This document shows positions 33,308 through 43,446 of a stretch of DNA of 64,000 nucleotides, piece by piece. Below the pieces are notes generated by a model that did no database searches, was not told the DNA's origin, and saw nothing but the letters and a program-made list of their open reading frames with translations. Each line of letters begins with the position of its first letter. Position 1 is the stretch's first letter. The position numbers and the translations under genes were made by a program. The stretch comes from Diphasiastrum complanatum (taxonomy: Eukaryota; Streptophyta; Lycopodiopsida; Lycopodiales; Lycopodiaceae), in assembly GCA_029204225.1 (NCBI GenBank), contig CM055095.1, positions 68,222,755 to 68,286,754 on the forward strand, given 5' to 3'.

Positions 33308-34372
33308 GCTTCAGGGCCGGCAATCATCACGTGGAGGAAATTGTTCCAAACAAGCTCATTACCTCCCTTAAACTCAACGCATGCATCTGCAACCTTCACA
33401 TTGCACAAGGTTATAAGGTGCTCCAATCACAAAAGACATTATCACTCAGAAAAGACACGCACAGAGACACAGATGCGACACAGATGCAGCAGTAGTAGCT
33501 GGCACGTTGATGCTGCATGCCCGAGAATTTCAAGCCATATTTTGTCTCAAACTAGCGGCCATTCTTGAAACTTAAGCCCAGGAAAGACATCACGCAAAAT
33601 GGGCAGTTGATCCACTATATATTATCAAACCTCTTGCTACAACCAAGCTACATCATCCAATTTCTATCATCCACTTTTATACAACTCCACCAGAATATCT
33701 CCGAGTGTGAGGTAAGGGCCATTCGCGTGGCTCTCCGCGCCTCTTTGGCATCGGTCCCATGCCCTCGAGAAATCTCATGCGTCGCATCTTGCAATCGCCA
33801 GTGCGGAGTAGACAAAAGAACAGCTGAAAAGAAATGCAGGCGGCTATTGTGCCACCCGCCGATCTTGGACCGCGTCCCTCGCTCTCCTCTCACTCATAGG
33901 AACGATCATCCATCCATCCATCTACCGTCTTCCCTCCCCCCAATCCCTACTTTTCAAGGTTTGGCAGTTTCAAGATTATTTAGGGTTCAGCTAAATGTGT
34001 GCACATCTCTAATTAGCAAACCTCAAACTCAATCTTTGAGCCAGCTTGAGCTCGTAACACTAACACACCTATTACAGGAGTTTCGAGCACCAAAAAGGCC
34101 TTTTGTTAAGATGTTGTTTTTGACTTTTTAACTATTCGACGTACACTTGGCCCAATTATATATTTACACCTGTGAAAGACCGTAACGTTGTTTGCCGATC
34201 GAATTTTTCTTGAAACTTTTCGATCATATTTTTATACAATTCAAAACTCCTGCCGGGCATGGTCTTGACTTGTGATTGGACCGTAATCACTGCCCGTGAG
34301 TTTCCTGAGTGTTCGGGACCTAACACTTGTGGTTAAAGTAAGTCTATTTTGATCTAACTGTAGTTAGAGTAT
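33308..34372 (-). promoter_or_regulatory. GRAS gene upstream region
   Basis: About 1 kb separates the GRAS start codon from copy A of the H3-bearing element. A TATATATT-like word on the plus strand (33618-33627) is the nearest TATA-like candidate for the minus-strand gene, about 310 bp before the start codon. The longer plus-strand frame through 33565-34131 has no known motif and looks like chance. No promoter motif can be assigned firmly. Confidence 0.35.
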
Positions 34373-34483
34373 ATGATTTATGAAAGACCGCTAGCATTTA
34401 TTACAAATTTGGTTTTTTATTTTCATACTGATTCATCTACTTTTAGTTTCAAACTCTATTGTTCATCTTCTTTTAACTTTGCA

Positions 34484-35630
34484 ATGGCTTCCGGAAGCCG
34501 TAGACCACGAAGCAATATTGTCTCAGTTTCTGTTTGTAATGAAAAAGACTCTGATGGCTCTTGGATACCATGTATCTATAAAAAATTTCATGGTAAATTA
34601 AAAAGAGAATAAAAAATGGATTATAGGAGCTTTTGGAAAGGTAGAATTTTGAGTGGAAGGCGTAGGTTCAAAATGACAGACTCAAATGCAATTGTAAGTT
34701 TGGGAGAATTTTTTGCTTTGAGCTTTTCATCAATCATTTAGACGTGTATCTGAGTATTTAAATGATATAGAGTTTTATGGGTTTGTGCAGATTTGTACAT
34801 CAGGCATAATCGAATGGCAACCTATACAATCCCTTGTAAACATCATGGACGTTATTCATTCTGATAATGGTCTTCTACAATACAAGAACCACTCCACGAG
34901 GTCACTTTTGGATTCTTGTATTTTCTTCTATGATTCATCTTACACACCATCCAGTTTAGGTGGAAGATTAGAGACGATATCATTACCCTCTTTCTCAAGC
35001 GAAGAATAGATTCCTCTGGATTCCACCATAGCAGAGAGCTTTCGATCAAAGTTTTTTATGGACATTCAAAACTGTATGAAATGTAGCACAGGTTCAAAAA
35101 ACAATACATTGCACTGGTTTCTGCCTTTTGCGATGTTTGTAGATTTTTTTATTGTGTGTAATATTCGTAGAACAGCGACAATGTTTATTTGTAGTGATTT
35201 AACAGACGATATGTTATCAAGCCTCCTTGATGATCAATGGGATAAAAAGAGTAATGACAATATCGAGTGCATAGTTAATAAATCGTCAATGAAATTTAGA
35301 TATCTTATAGAAAAACAAATGCTTTCTTTAACATTTTATAATAGAAGATGGTCCAAAGTTGGCAACGAATGGAAAGCATTGGATCAGGATTTTACAGTGA
35401 ATCATCAAGATCAAATAGAAATCCAAGTGAAGCAAAATAATTCTACTATTACAACAATTGAGGTGGAGGAATATTGGACACTCGATCACATTCGATCAAA
35501 GCCTACCTTGCTGCAATATGAAATTCCTGAAAACTTATTTTATTTAGACTTATTTGAATGTTTTCGGTATTGCAAGATTGCATTTAAAATAATCTCAATG
35601 CTGATAATGTTTAACAAGTTTGTTTGATGT
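34484..35630 (+). pseudogene. Gene A of the H3-bearing element, copy A (unrecognised)
   Basis: Probable start at ATG 34484 (MASGSRRPRSNIVSVSVC). An in-frame stop at 34610 follows. An acceptor TTTGTGCAG (34789) leads to CTSGIIEWQPIQSLVNIMDV, and 35058-35627 gives 189 open residues including CSTGSKNNTLHWFLPFAMFV, then DFFIVCNIRRTATMFIC and IEVEEYWTLDHIRSKPTLLQ. Copy B (58238-59002, minus) has the same gene: CKDLSHEIL and VEVEEHWKLDFIRIELMLLQ align. I recognise no known domain; there is no transmembrane or nuclease motif. Shared presence in both copies with partly conserved sequence says it was a real element gene. Confidence 0.6.
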
Positions 35631-35639
35631 ACAGGTAAG

Positions 35640-35855
35640 ACCCAGACAAGAAAATCGCATACAGTGCAAGGATTTAAATAGAAGCGTCAAAAATTGTCGA
35701 AACTGCATAAACATTGGGATGGTAGACATGCAACAACAATGTACAATACTGTTAGGATCTAGTGCAGTATGCAGATCACATAATCAATCACCGTAGACAC
35801 TCTTCAGAAGCTCTCAAAGATGGCATAGCAAAAGCTTTAGATTACAAAGAAACAC
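35640..35855. other. Diverged gap between genes A and B, copy A
   Basis: Not alignable by eye to the corresponding part of copy B. The last exon of gene B, present in copy B (57776-57913), is replaced here just after its acceptor (TTGCAGTTTA on the minus strand, near 35866). Confidence 0.5.
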
Positions 35856-37412
35856 TGTTAAACTGCAAGATAGAACATTCATGTATTAGTAATGGCTAAA
35901 AACATCAACAAAATAGAAAACTAATCATGATTCCAAAAATAAGAATAAACAAAATTAATTACCTTAGAAATATCAACATCTTCCTGAAGGTTGAACCACT
36001 CAAAAAATAACTTTGCATTATATAATGTGTACCACCCATAACTGAATGAATCCTTTTGCTGGGGTGACTGCAAAAAAATTCAGCACACAAGAAATCAATT
36101 ATGAAATAGAATGAATTAGAATGAAACAAATACATTAGAATACTGATGTCAAAATGTTGTTAAGAAAGACATAATTTACCTCCAAACTAATGATCTGCCA
36201 GTCCACTGAACGGGGAACATCTGTTGGAATATATTTACTTAAACATGGCAAGTATATATCTACATCCTTATGCATATTGCTAGCCGAGTTCATCTTGAAA
36301 CAAAAACCTTTAGCAATATTATCTGCAGATCTTTTAATAGAGATCAGGTTTAAACTCCAGTGGTCACTGCAAAATAAGATAGAAATTTCATTAGCTGCAA
36401 TTCTAAGAACTTTTTTCATTTATAATGCCAATGATAAAGCATTTAACATGTACTTGGTATGATAAGGCACGACCAGGTATTTTGTTGCTGGTGTGAGTCC
36501 ACTAGTCAGACATTATGACAATGTGTCGTTATTCTCCTTGAAAGGCCTGAAGCAAAAAGTTACTGAGCACCAGCAATTCATTGGATGAATCTCTTGCAAT
36601 GTCATATTGCAAGAGTGTAATCCCAGACTCTATCACAGGATCACTAATAGAAGCCCGTCTATTTTTAAGATCCAAACAATCGATAACTCTATAATTTGTA
36701 CTAAAGTCAATTTCCTCTATTCTGAAACAAAATGGAGTACCAATTCTATCTACAGCATCGGCTATGTCCTTCTGAAATTTTAGATAATCATCGGAATCTA
36801 TATGTGTATAAAGATTTGAAGGAGCAAGAGGAGGTGGATGAGTAATATCTACAAGAATTACAGGAGTATCCAAAATCGATGTAGCTATATTTACAACCTT
36901 ATCTAGGGCAACATTATCTACATTTGCATCCGGGTTAGGCTTGGCAGAGTCGGTGGTATCTACCCTCCTTACTTTTGGGGCTCTCTTGGGGGTTGTCTAC
37001 TTCCTAGGACGCTTGGTAGGAAGATCAATCCTATCTAGAGGAACAGGTTTGGGAGCAGCAGGCTGAGATATGTGTAAATTGCAAAATCTCTCCCTCATTC
37101 TCATCAGTAACTGAAGGTCCTTAGGCATAATGGTGACTCTCTTAGAATGAATAGCAAGCAAAAATGGATCTTTAAAAGAATTATGAATCTAACAAGCTGG
37201 CCGAGATCATTTCTAGTTATGTGGCAGATGGCACGATAGAATGGAACTTTGGGAATTAACAAAGTGGTTGATCTCTGATACTTACGAATATCAGAGAGGC
37301 ATCTGCTGCTGTTGCGTCTTCTAGATCTAACCGGAGGTGTAATGGCAACCGCAGGAGCTGAGGATGAGCCAGCAAAGAAGAAATCTCTCCTTGTCTGCTT
37401 TCTCCTATCCAT
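35856..37412 (-). pseudogene. Gene B, copy A: histone H3-like fold joined to Ulp1-like protease
   Basis: Start ATG at 37412. Tail MDRRKQTRRDFFFAG, then SSAPAVAITPPVRSRRR, alpha-N DIRKYQRSTTLLIPKVPF, alpha-1 YRAICHITRNDLGQL. About 20 residues of alpha-2 are missing, and after a frame change DPFLLAIHSKRVTIMPKDLQ and LLMRMRERF complete the H3 core (37175-37085). A basic linker has a TAG at 36998-37000. Then comes a conserved segment (VILVDITHPPPLAP onward, 36873-36529), and after introns the C48 core: SDHWSLNLISIKR with the His, then SVDWQIISLEV, and QQKDSFSYGWYTLYNAK. The oxyanion Gln is present, but the nucleophile Cys is Tyr (36038-36040). The usual Asp position reads MNSA, so Asn. H3 packages DNA; Ulp1-type proteases remove SUMO. 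Frameshifts make this copy dead. Confidence 0.8.
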
Positions 37413-38208
37413 GGAAGTATACTCGGGGATATCGCACTTGTTCGTGACGATGAGGATAAGAAGGGGAAGAATATGAAGCGTTCATAGAGGAGCGATATGT
37501 ACGGTATATAGAAGAGAGGCAAGTCCAATATGAGGAGACACGCAGGTAGAAATATCGGACCTGTGCACATGGAATGCAGTAAGCAGAATATCGATTACGA
37601 AGGGGGCGCACAAGTGCGATATGCAAAGCGAAAAAAAAAGTGAAAAAAATTCATCGGAGTTTGTGATTTTATATCACGGTTCGCACGTGCGAAAGAACGT
37701 CATGTCACACGTGCGAGTTGTCTAGTCATCAACACGTGACAACAAGTCAGCGAATGATCATTTGACACATGTCAGATTGTCATTTCACATGTGTGGGATT
37801 GTACGACCAAATGCGAGAGCGACACGTGTTGTCCATCCGACTAATGAACACGAGGCATGTGTCCTTGTGTCATTTCACACGTGTCCAGGTGTCACCTCAC
37901 ACGTGCTAGTGCATGCAGACCAATAAAAAATGAACACATGTCTGTTGACCGTTGACCATGCGTGTGAAAATTCAGTATAAAAGGCACGAAACCAGATTAA
38001 TTTTTTACTTTTTTCTTTCTCAAAATTCACATCATATCGCTCTTGTGTGCGCGCTTTGTTGTCCATTTTATTCATCAATCCTACTTGCGCACAAGTGCGA
38101 TATTCAGTTGCTACCTGCTATACATATCCCTCTTGTGCGCGATCTTTACAGTTAGTTTTATTTCATTTTGTCTCCCTCGTGCACAGGTGCGATCTCTGTC
38201 GTAGTGCC
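37413..38208. promoter_or_regulatory. Divergent promoter between genes B and C, copy A, dense in palindromes
   Basis: Between 37680 and 37975 there are about ten CACGTG, ACATGT or CACGTGT words (GCACGTGC, TCACACGTGCGAG, CAACACGTGAC, GACACGTGTTG, CACACGTGTCC and others), which are G-box/E-box cores. A second family, AATATCGCACTTGTGCGC and its reverse complement, occurs near 37430, 37555, 37605-37622, 38040, 38085-38105, 38130 and 38180, on both flanks. TATAAAAGG at about 37975-37983 could serve gene C. The same two families occur in copy B at 56240-56650. Confidence 0.7.
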
Positions 38209-39777
38209 ATGGCCTCTTCCTCAAGATCCACACGAGATTCGGGCCTAAGTTTAATTTTTATGGAATTTGAGATTATTGAATATCTAGACTACTTCCATAG
38301 TCTATTCAGGCCATATTTACATGTTTTTAAGATTGCACAACCAAATGTTGACGTATTTTATGAACATTATGTTAGATTCTATACTCAGTAAGCTTGTTAT
38401 CTTCATAGATTCACTCTCGTACATGCATTATACTGATCTTGTTCATTTCTTCCCAGCTTTCAAACATAGACTAGATAGAATGTTCACCAAATTGTTTGAT
38501 CTTTTTAAAAGCAGTTCAATGTGTCCTTCTTGCAACAAGAAATGTCAATTGGTTGAATACCAGAGTGGTTTTGGACTTTTCATGTTAGTTCAGATCCTGG
38601 ATGATGAGGAAGTTTCTGTTGCTGACCCTCCTATTGCATCATCCTCTATTCAGTCAGCTATTAAGGATATTAGTCACTTCCTAATCGACACCCATGATAA
38701 GGATAGTGACTTTATTGATGTAAATACTGATGTGCTTCGGGATTCTTTTATTGGCCAAAATACATTTGCTGATGAATTGATCCCTATAGAGGAGTCAAAA
38801 TGTCTTTTCAATTTGCCAATATATTATGTAAATGATGATGTATATTTTACTACAGCTGATTTATGTCAATTTTTTGACTATCATAAAGATGAAGTTCTAC
38901 GTTTATTATCCGGCACAATTTCTGAATTCTTCGACTTTGTAGATTTTGAAACAGATGACCTTGTTGTTGGAATTGATTATGATGATGAGGAGGGACTTAT
39001 GACTGGTGAAGAGTGATTGACTAAGACTTTATCAAATATTGCGGAGGATGGACGAGACAGACCATCCAATGAAAAAATTAATGGACGAGACAGACCATCC
39101 GATGAAGAATTCATGACATTTCAATCCCAGATGGGCTTCCCTCATCTATCATTAATGCATTTTACAGATGATTCCACTTCAGTAGGTGGTCATTATATTG
39201 GTCATCCTGATCTGGTTGCTGCTGATGATGAAGAATGTGTAAGTGTTTAAACTTCCTTGCATTAGAATGTTCTTAACTACTGAATGTATTTTTTCTAATA
39301 TATTTCTTATTGCAGGATGCTCTCATAATTCATGACTTTGCTGCGAAACGAGGTGGTTGCAGACAATATGCATCCTCGTTCCAGAGAGATAGTGGACTTG
39401 GCCACTGTCTTAGGCATTTCTTGAAGAATGAGATCTATATTGCTCATTCGAAACTGAGCATAGTTGGGGAGAGTCTGATAATGGTAGTTAAAGCTTTATC
39501 ATTTTATCTAGGAGGACATAAATTTGTTAAGAAAAATAAGATCATTTTCGTCAAAAGATCTTATGTTTTGAACATTCTAGGTTTTACTGATGGGAATGTT
39601 CCTTTAAGGAGCTCTCATTATTCATTGTACTCTACTTATATTGAACTTAGTAGAAATAAGAATAATGCACATCTATTAGATGCATACTCTAGAAGAAAAT
39701 TTTTTCATGACAATACTACCATAGAATCTATCACACAAGCTGATGATGAATGGTGGACACTTTGTATTTTGTTATAA
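38209..39777 (+). pseudogene. Gene C of the H3-bearing element, copy A (unrecognised)
   Basis: ATG 38209 (MASSSRSTRDSGLS). The first frame (LDYFHSLFRPYLHVFKIAQP, then NVDVFYEHYVRF) breaks near 38385 relative to copy B and continues at 38400 with MHYTDLVHFFPAFKHRLDRM. A CPSCNKKCQL zinc-ribbon-like CxxCxxxC follows, then an acidic middle and LPIYYVNDDVYFTTADLCQF. A TGA at 39014 replaces a sense codon present in copy B. After it, GRDRPSNEKIN is tandemly duplicated. Exon 1 ends about 39235 (GAATGTGTAAGT), and exon 2 starts after TTATTGCAG (39315): DALIIHDFAAKRGGCRQYAS to WWTLCILL. I recognise no known domain; the family is also seen in copies B and C. A role in DNA binding is possible but unsupported. 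Confidence 0.65.
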
Positions 39778-39849
39778 TACAATTGATACATTTACATTGA
39801 GTATTTCTCCTCTCTCTTGTTCCATGAATTTGCATGCAATTCTGAACAT

Positions 39850-42580
39850 GTCACACTTTTACATTGAGTATTTCTCCTCTCTTGTTCAATGAATTTGCAA
39901 GCAATTCTGAACATGTCATAATTTGATGACAATGATGATTGAATGTCTTTGTTATCTTCTGTATGTCAAATCTGAACTCTACGGTAGAACCACTGAAACA
40001 ATTGACAAATGTAGTTTCGTTTTTCATTGGTTCCTCCATGTTGTGTATTTCGATGAAATGCTGCTCGTGCTTGCCCATGCGACTTCTCCATCCCTTGTGA
40101 TGACCATACACTCAACCTTCCATATGTGTTTGCAAAAAATGTTGTATGATCTCTTAGTATGTGCTGCATATGTCAAAACCATAATGTTAGTCTATGTTTG
40201 AATCTAAATATGTATGGAAAATTGAAAGCATCTTGAAGAATTTATACTAACCATGTAATGAGTGATGTAATCTTCTCCCCATGCTTTTGATACTGCATTA
40301 ACAAACTCGACACAAGTCCTTTGTACAACTTTCTTATCAATATCAAAGTATTTATCTTTTTTTAAAATAGCAATCATACTATCAAGCTTCTTCCATACAT
40401 CAACTTTTAGTACTCTGGTTTTGCCGTCTTTCTCAAAGTCCTGAGTGGCACCAATAATATTTGTCCAGACTGAGTGTTGAATATTAGAAGCCTTACCAGT
40501 ATGATTTGATAGAAAATGACGTGCTTTGGCTCCTCTTGTGCTTGGCTTAGTTGGCATGTTCCCATTCTTTCCTGAAAGCTTTTCATCTTTTTGAATTTTG
40601 ACATGTCCCTTATGAAGTATTGCTTTTGATAAAACATCTTCTAATCGAGAGATAGCTTCCTTTGCTAATGATGTTGGCTTTGTATTCCAAGCAAAAACAA
40701 TATGAAGATAAATGATCTTTTCTATTCATCTAACTTCTGCATGAAGAGTACAAACATGCACATTTTTCAAGGGGATAGGCAGCACAGGCTTCCAGTTTGG
40801 ATCTGCATATTCTCTAGTAATTCCTGTACTCCTAGTAACATCTTTTGCCATTTTCATGCAGTACAAACAAGGGTGTTTTGATGTAGCACCGTGAGAGACA
40901 TTATACATACATTTCAATGCTTTCAAATCACCTGCTAAGTGTCATTCAACATTGAAGTCTCCAACTCCTGGAACATTGAGAAGTTCTCCATCCATATGGT
41001 CCTTGATGATCCTAGGATAAGATGTCCTTTAGAATATCCATGATAATATATCATGATCCTCCTTCAGCACCTGTCCAAAGAATTAATCAGACTTAGTTAT
41101 CAAAGAATTAATATTATTCAATGAATGTAATGTAATAATGAGGCTAGTTACCTGAAACGCTGCCAACCACCATATATCATTTTCTGACTGGACACTGAAT
41201 CTAAAATTTTCTTGGTCCTTTGTTTGTGATAGTGCACCATTCGTGAGAGTTATACTAACCTTCTCCATCTTTTGCCCTTTCACAATTTCTGACTATAATT
41301 ATTTTGTCATTCACCTTTTCAAAGGTTATATTATAGAATGTGACGATGTATCTCAGCAAGTAATTTAGATCAACAAATAAGTTGTTTGATGAATTATAGA
41401 ATATTGATCTTCCATCAGTTTCATACACCACCTCAATATGAAATGGAGTTCCAGTGATCTTATGCATACCTATGTTTAATGTATCCATCTCTTTCTTCAA
41501 GTGATATGTCCTAGGGATTGGGACTTTTCTAATTTGAACTTGCTTAAAAGCTTCTCTAATGAGTTTAAATATTGTTGCATATGCTTCCTTGCTAATACCT
41601 GCAAAATCACAAGCACCTTGAACTATAGTCTTATCTAAAAGAATTTGAATGTCCACCATCAAAGACTCTGTTATTTTACACTTTACATTTGAACTCCTAT
41701 TGTTCATCATGATACGCTCAGTGGATTTGCCTGTCAATATTGTGCCCAATGACATTTCTAGTGAAGCATTGTCTTTAATATTCTGAGGAGCTACTAATGC
41801 AGATAGTTAACAGAATATCACCATAGCTGAAATTAAATCCAAATGTCATTGAAAAACCTACAAAAATCAGAATATGCTTACTTGAATACACGGTTCCTTC
41901 TATTTCAATAACCTCCTTTTGAAAGCATTTGAATATCCTTGCAACTTTGTCGCTTTCACTTCTTACTTTCAGCTTTTTTATTTGCCAATTCCACATCCTT
42001 CAATAATTGTAAGTTTTCAATACGAATAGATTGTAAGATTGATTGCATTTGCTCTAGTTCTGATTTGATATTGATTGTTATCTTCTGTAATGATTCATTA
42101 TTTTTTTTAAGTTGTTCATTTTTTTCTAACGTCTTTTGGAGATGACAATCTCTCTTCTGACAATAAGAGGATATCCGAATCAACTCACCTTCTAAAAAAT
42201 GAACTTTATTCATATAAAGTTGTTTTCCGTGGTTCTACAATCTTTCACAATATCCTAGTAATTCACTATGTCCATTGCATATCCATGTAACTAAATGAAT
42301 TATTGAGGAGAATGTGGGATGTGTCAAAGTGCTTGGATCTTGTGGATATAATGTTCCATCTATCCACAAATCCAAGTTTTTCTTTCCTTCTTCTTTGTAA
42401 CGAGAATGATCCTCAACAAATATTTGAATTCTTTTGCCTCCTCTTCTCTGCAAAGGTGCCAAATCAATAGAGAAACCAAATGTAGATCATACAATGTCAT
42501 CATCAGGAAAAACAATAGAGTAATCAGTTGTGTCAAAGTACTATGACCAAATTCTATGTAACAAAACAAAATACTCATCT
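39850..42580 (-). pseudogene. Gene D, copy A: candidate transposase (unassigned family)
   Basis: Start about 42578 (MSILFCYIEFGHS), followed by a globular N-part (GKKNLDLWIDGTLYPQDPST, HLVTWICNGHSELLGYCERL). A coiled coil (QKTLEKNEQLKKNNESLQKI) ends in a basic tail. An exon with FKLIREAFKQVQIRKVPIPR follows, then a core: FNVE-HLAGDLK, KCMYNVSHGATSKHPCLYCM (a CxxC knuckle), TLHAEVR, and a distal exon GRLSVWSSQGMEKSHGQARA with FHRNTQHGG. The GDLK Asp, the CxxC insert and the late M-E-K-S-H Glu/His are arranged like RNase H-fold transposases, but I cannot place it in a named superfamily. Introns have good AG/GT sites. Several stops and frameshifts are present. It is convergent with gene C. Confidence 0.6.
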
Positions 42581-42589
42581 TTGATTATA

Positions 42590-43084
42590 TTATATACGCT
42601 ATACGATCAATCCAATCTCCATGCTTGTATGCTTGATTCAAATTTGGAAATGCCGCTCATTTTTTCATTCCAATAGGTAGTTGGCGCTCATATTTCCATT
42701 CCAATGTAAAGATGACATTCATAATTGGAGATGGCACCCATATTTTCATTCTCGTGGAAGGAATGCATATGTAAACATTTTGCTATTTTTTCTGATTCGG
42801 ATTTGGGGATGGTGATCATATTCTAGATCTAGTGAAAATATTGCCCTTTTCGTAACCAATGGAGGGACTATTTTTGAATTTAGTCAAGTTATACTGCGAA
42901 CTGTTTATAGTTCTTAACAGTGACTATAGACACTGTGGTTAGATCATTGGGAGTTGGGGAGGCCTCGGGAGTGGTGGGGGCAAGCAAATAAACAATATTG
43001 TTTTTTTTATTTTGATATTTTTCTATATCTTACATGGCATTCCTTAAAGGGTCTTTTTGATATTGAGAACTCCTCTAATGTCCA
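42590..43084. mobile_element. Terminal noncoding segment of the H3-bearing element, copy A
   Basis: It mirrors 52831-53280 in inverted orientation, including AACAATATTGTTTTTTTTATT, GGCATTCCTTAAAGGGTCTT, and the last shared word GAGAACTCYTCTAATG. Beyond 43084 the two copies diverge abruptly into different gypsy fragments, so 43084 is a candidate element end. Imperfect repeats of GGCGCTCATATTTCCATTCC-like words occur at 42650-42760. Confidence 0.65.
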
Positions 43085-43215
43085 CTAAATGAGGAACTTA
43101 TGCCTATAAGGTAATCCCATTTGGTCTTTACAATGCCCCTAGTACCTTCCAGCGAGTAACGCAAGCGGCATTCAAAGAGTACCTAGAAAAGTTTCTGTTT
43201 TCTTGAATGATCTAT
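43085..43215 (+). pseudogene. Ty3-gypsy RT scrap
   Basis: The plus strand reads GTYAYKVIPFGLYNAPSTFQ, then RVTQAAFKEYLEKFLF and a stop. This is the RT segment (PFGLxNAPxTFQR) just before the YxDD box. It abuts the end of copy A directly, so copy A probably inserted into or recombined within a gypsy pol. Confidence 0.8.
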
Positions 43216-43245
43216 GCGTGCACGGACGGAACTTTGAACATCGAT

Positions 43246-43446
43246 TCAATTTGGAGAAAGTGTTAAAGCCATGTCGCTAGTATTCAAGATATTCTTGGTA
43301 ATAGATGGAATGAACAAAATATCCTCCGAGTGAACATTCCTATTTGTAGAGAGAGAAATAGGAATTGTGCCAATCCCTTTGATTGCACACTCATCATCAT
43401 TGGCCATGTAGATCACCCTCTTATCATCCCCAAGTGTTTGTTCCAA
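43246..43446 (-). pseudogene. Copia pre-integrase scrap
   Basis: The minus strand reads YMANDDECAIKGIGTIPISL and EDILFIPSITKNIL, matching the segment between protease and the GAG-pre-integrase domain (compare ECRIEGIGSIPLH in 20005-21129). It is an isolated fragment. Confidence 0.8.

Noticed and set aside
34300-43084. CACTA or MULE element carrying Ulp1 as the explanation
   Set aside because: Plant CACTA and Mutator elements can carry Ulp1 genes, but gene D lacks their transposase words and the visible terminus does not start CACTA or show a long MULE-type inverted repeat. It cannot be excluded without a consensus.
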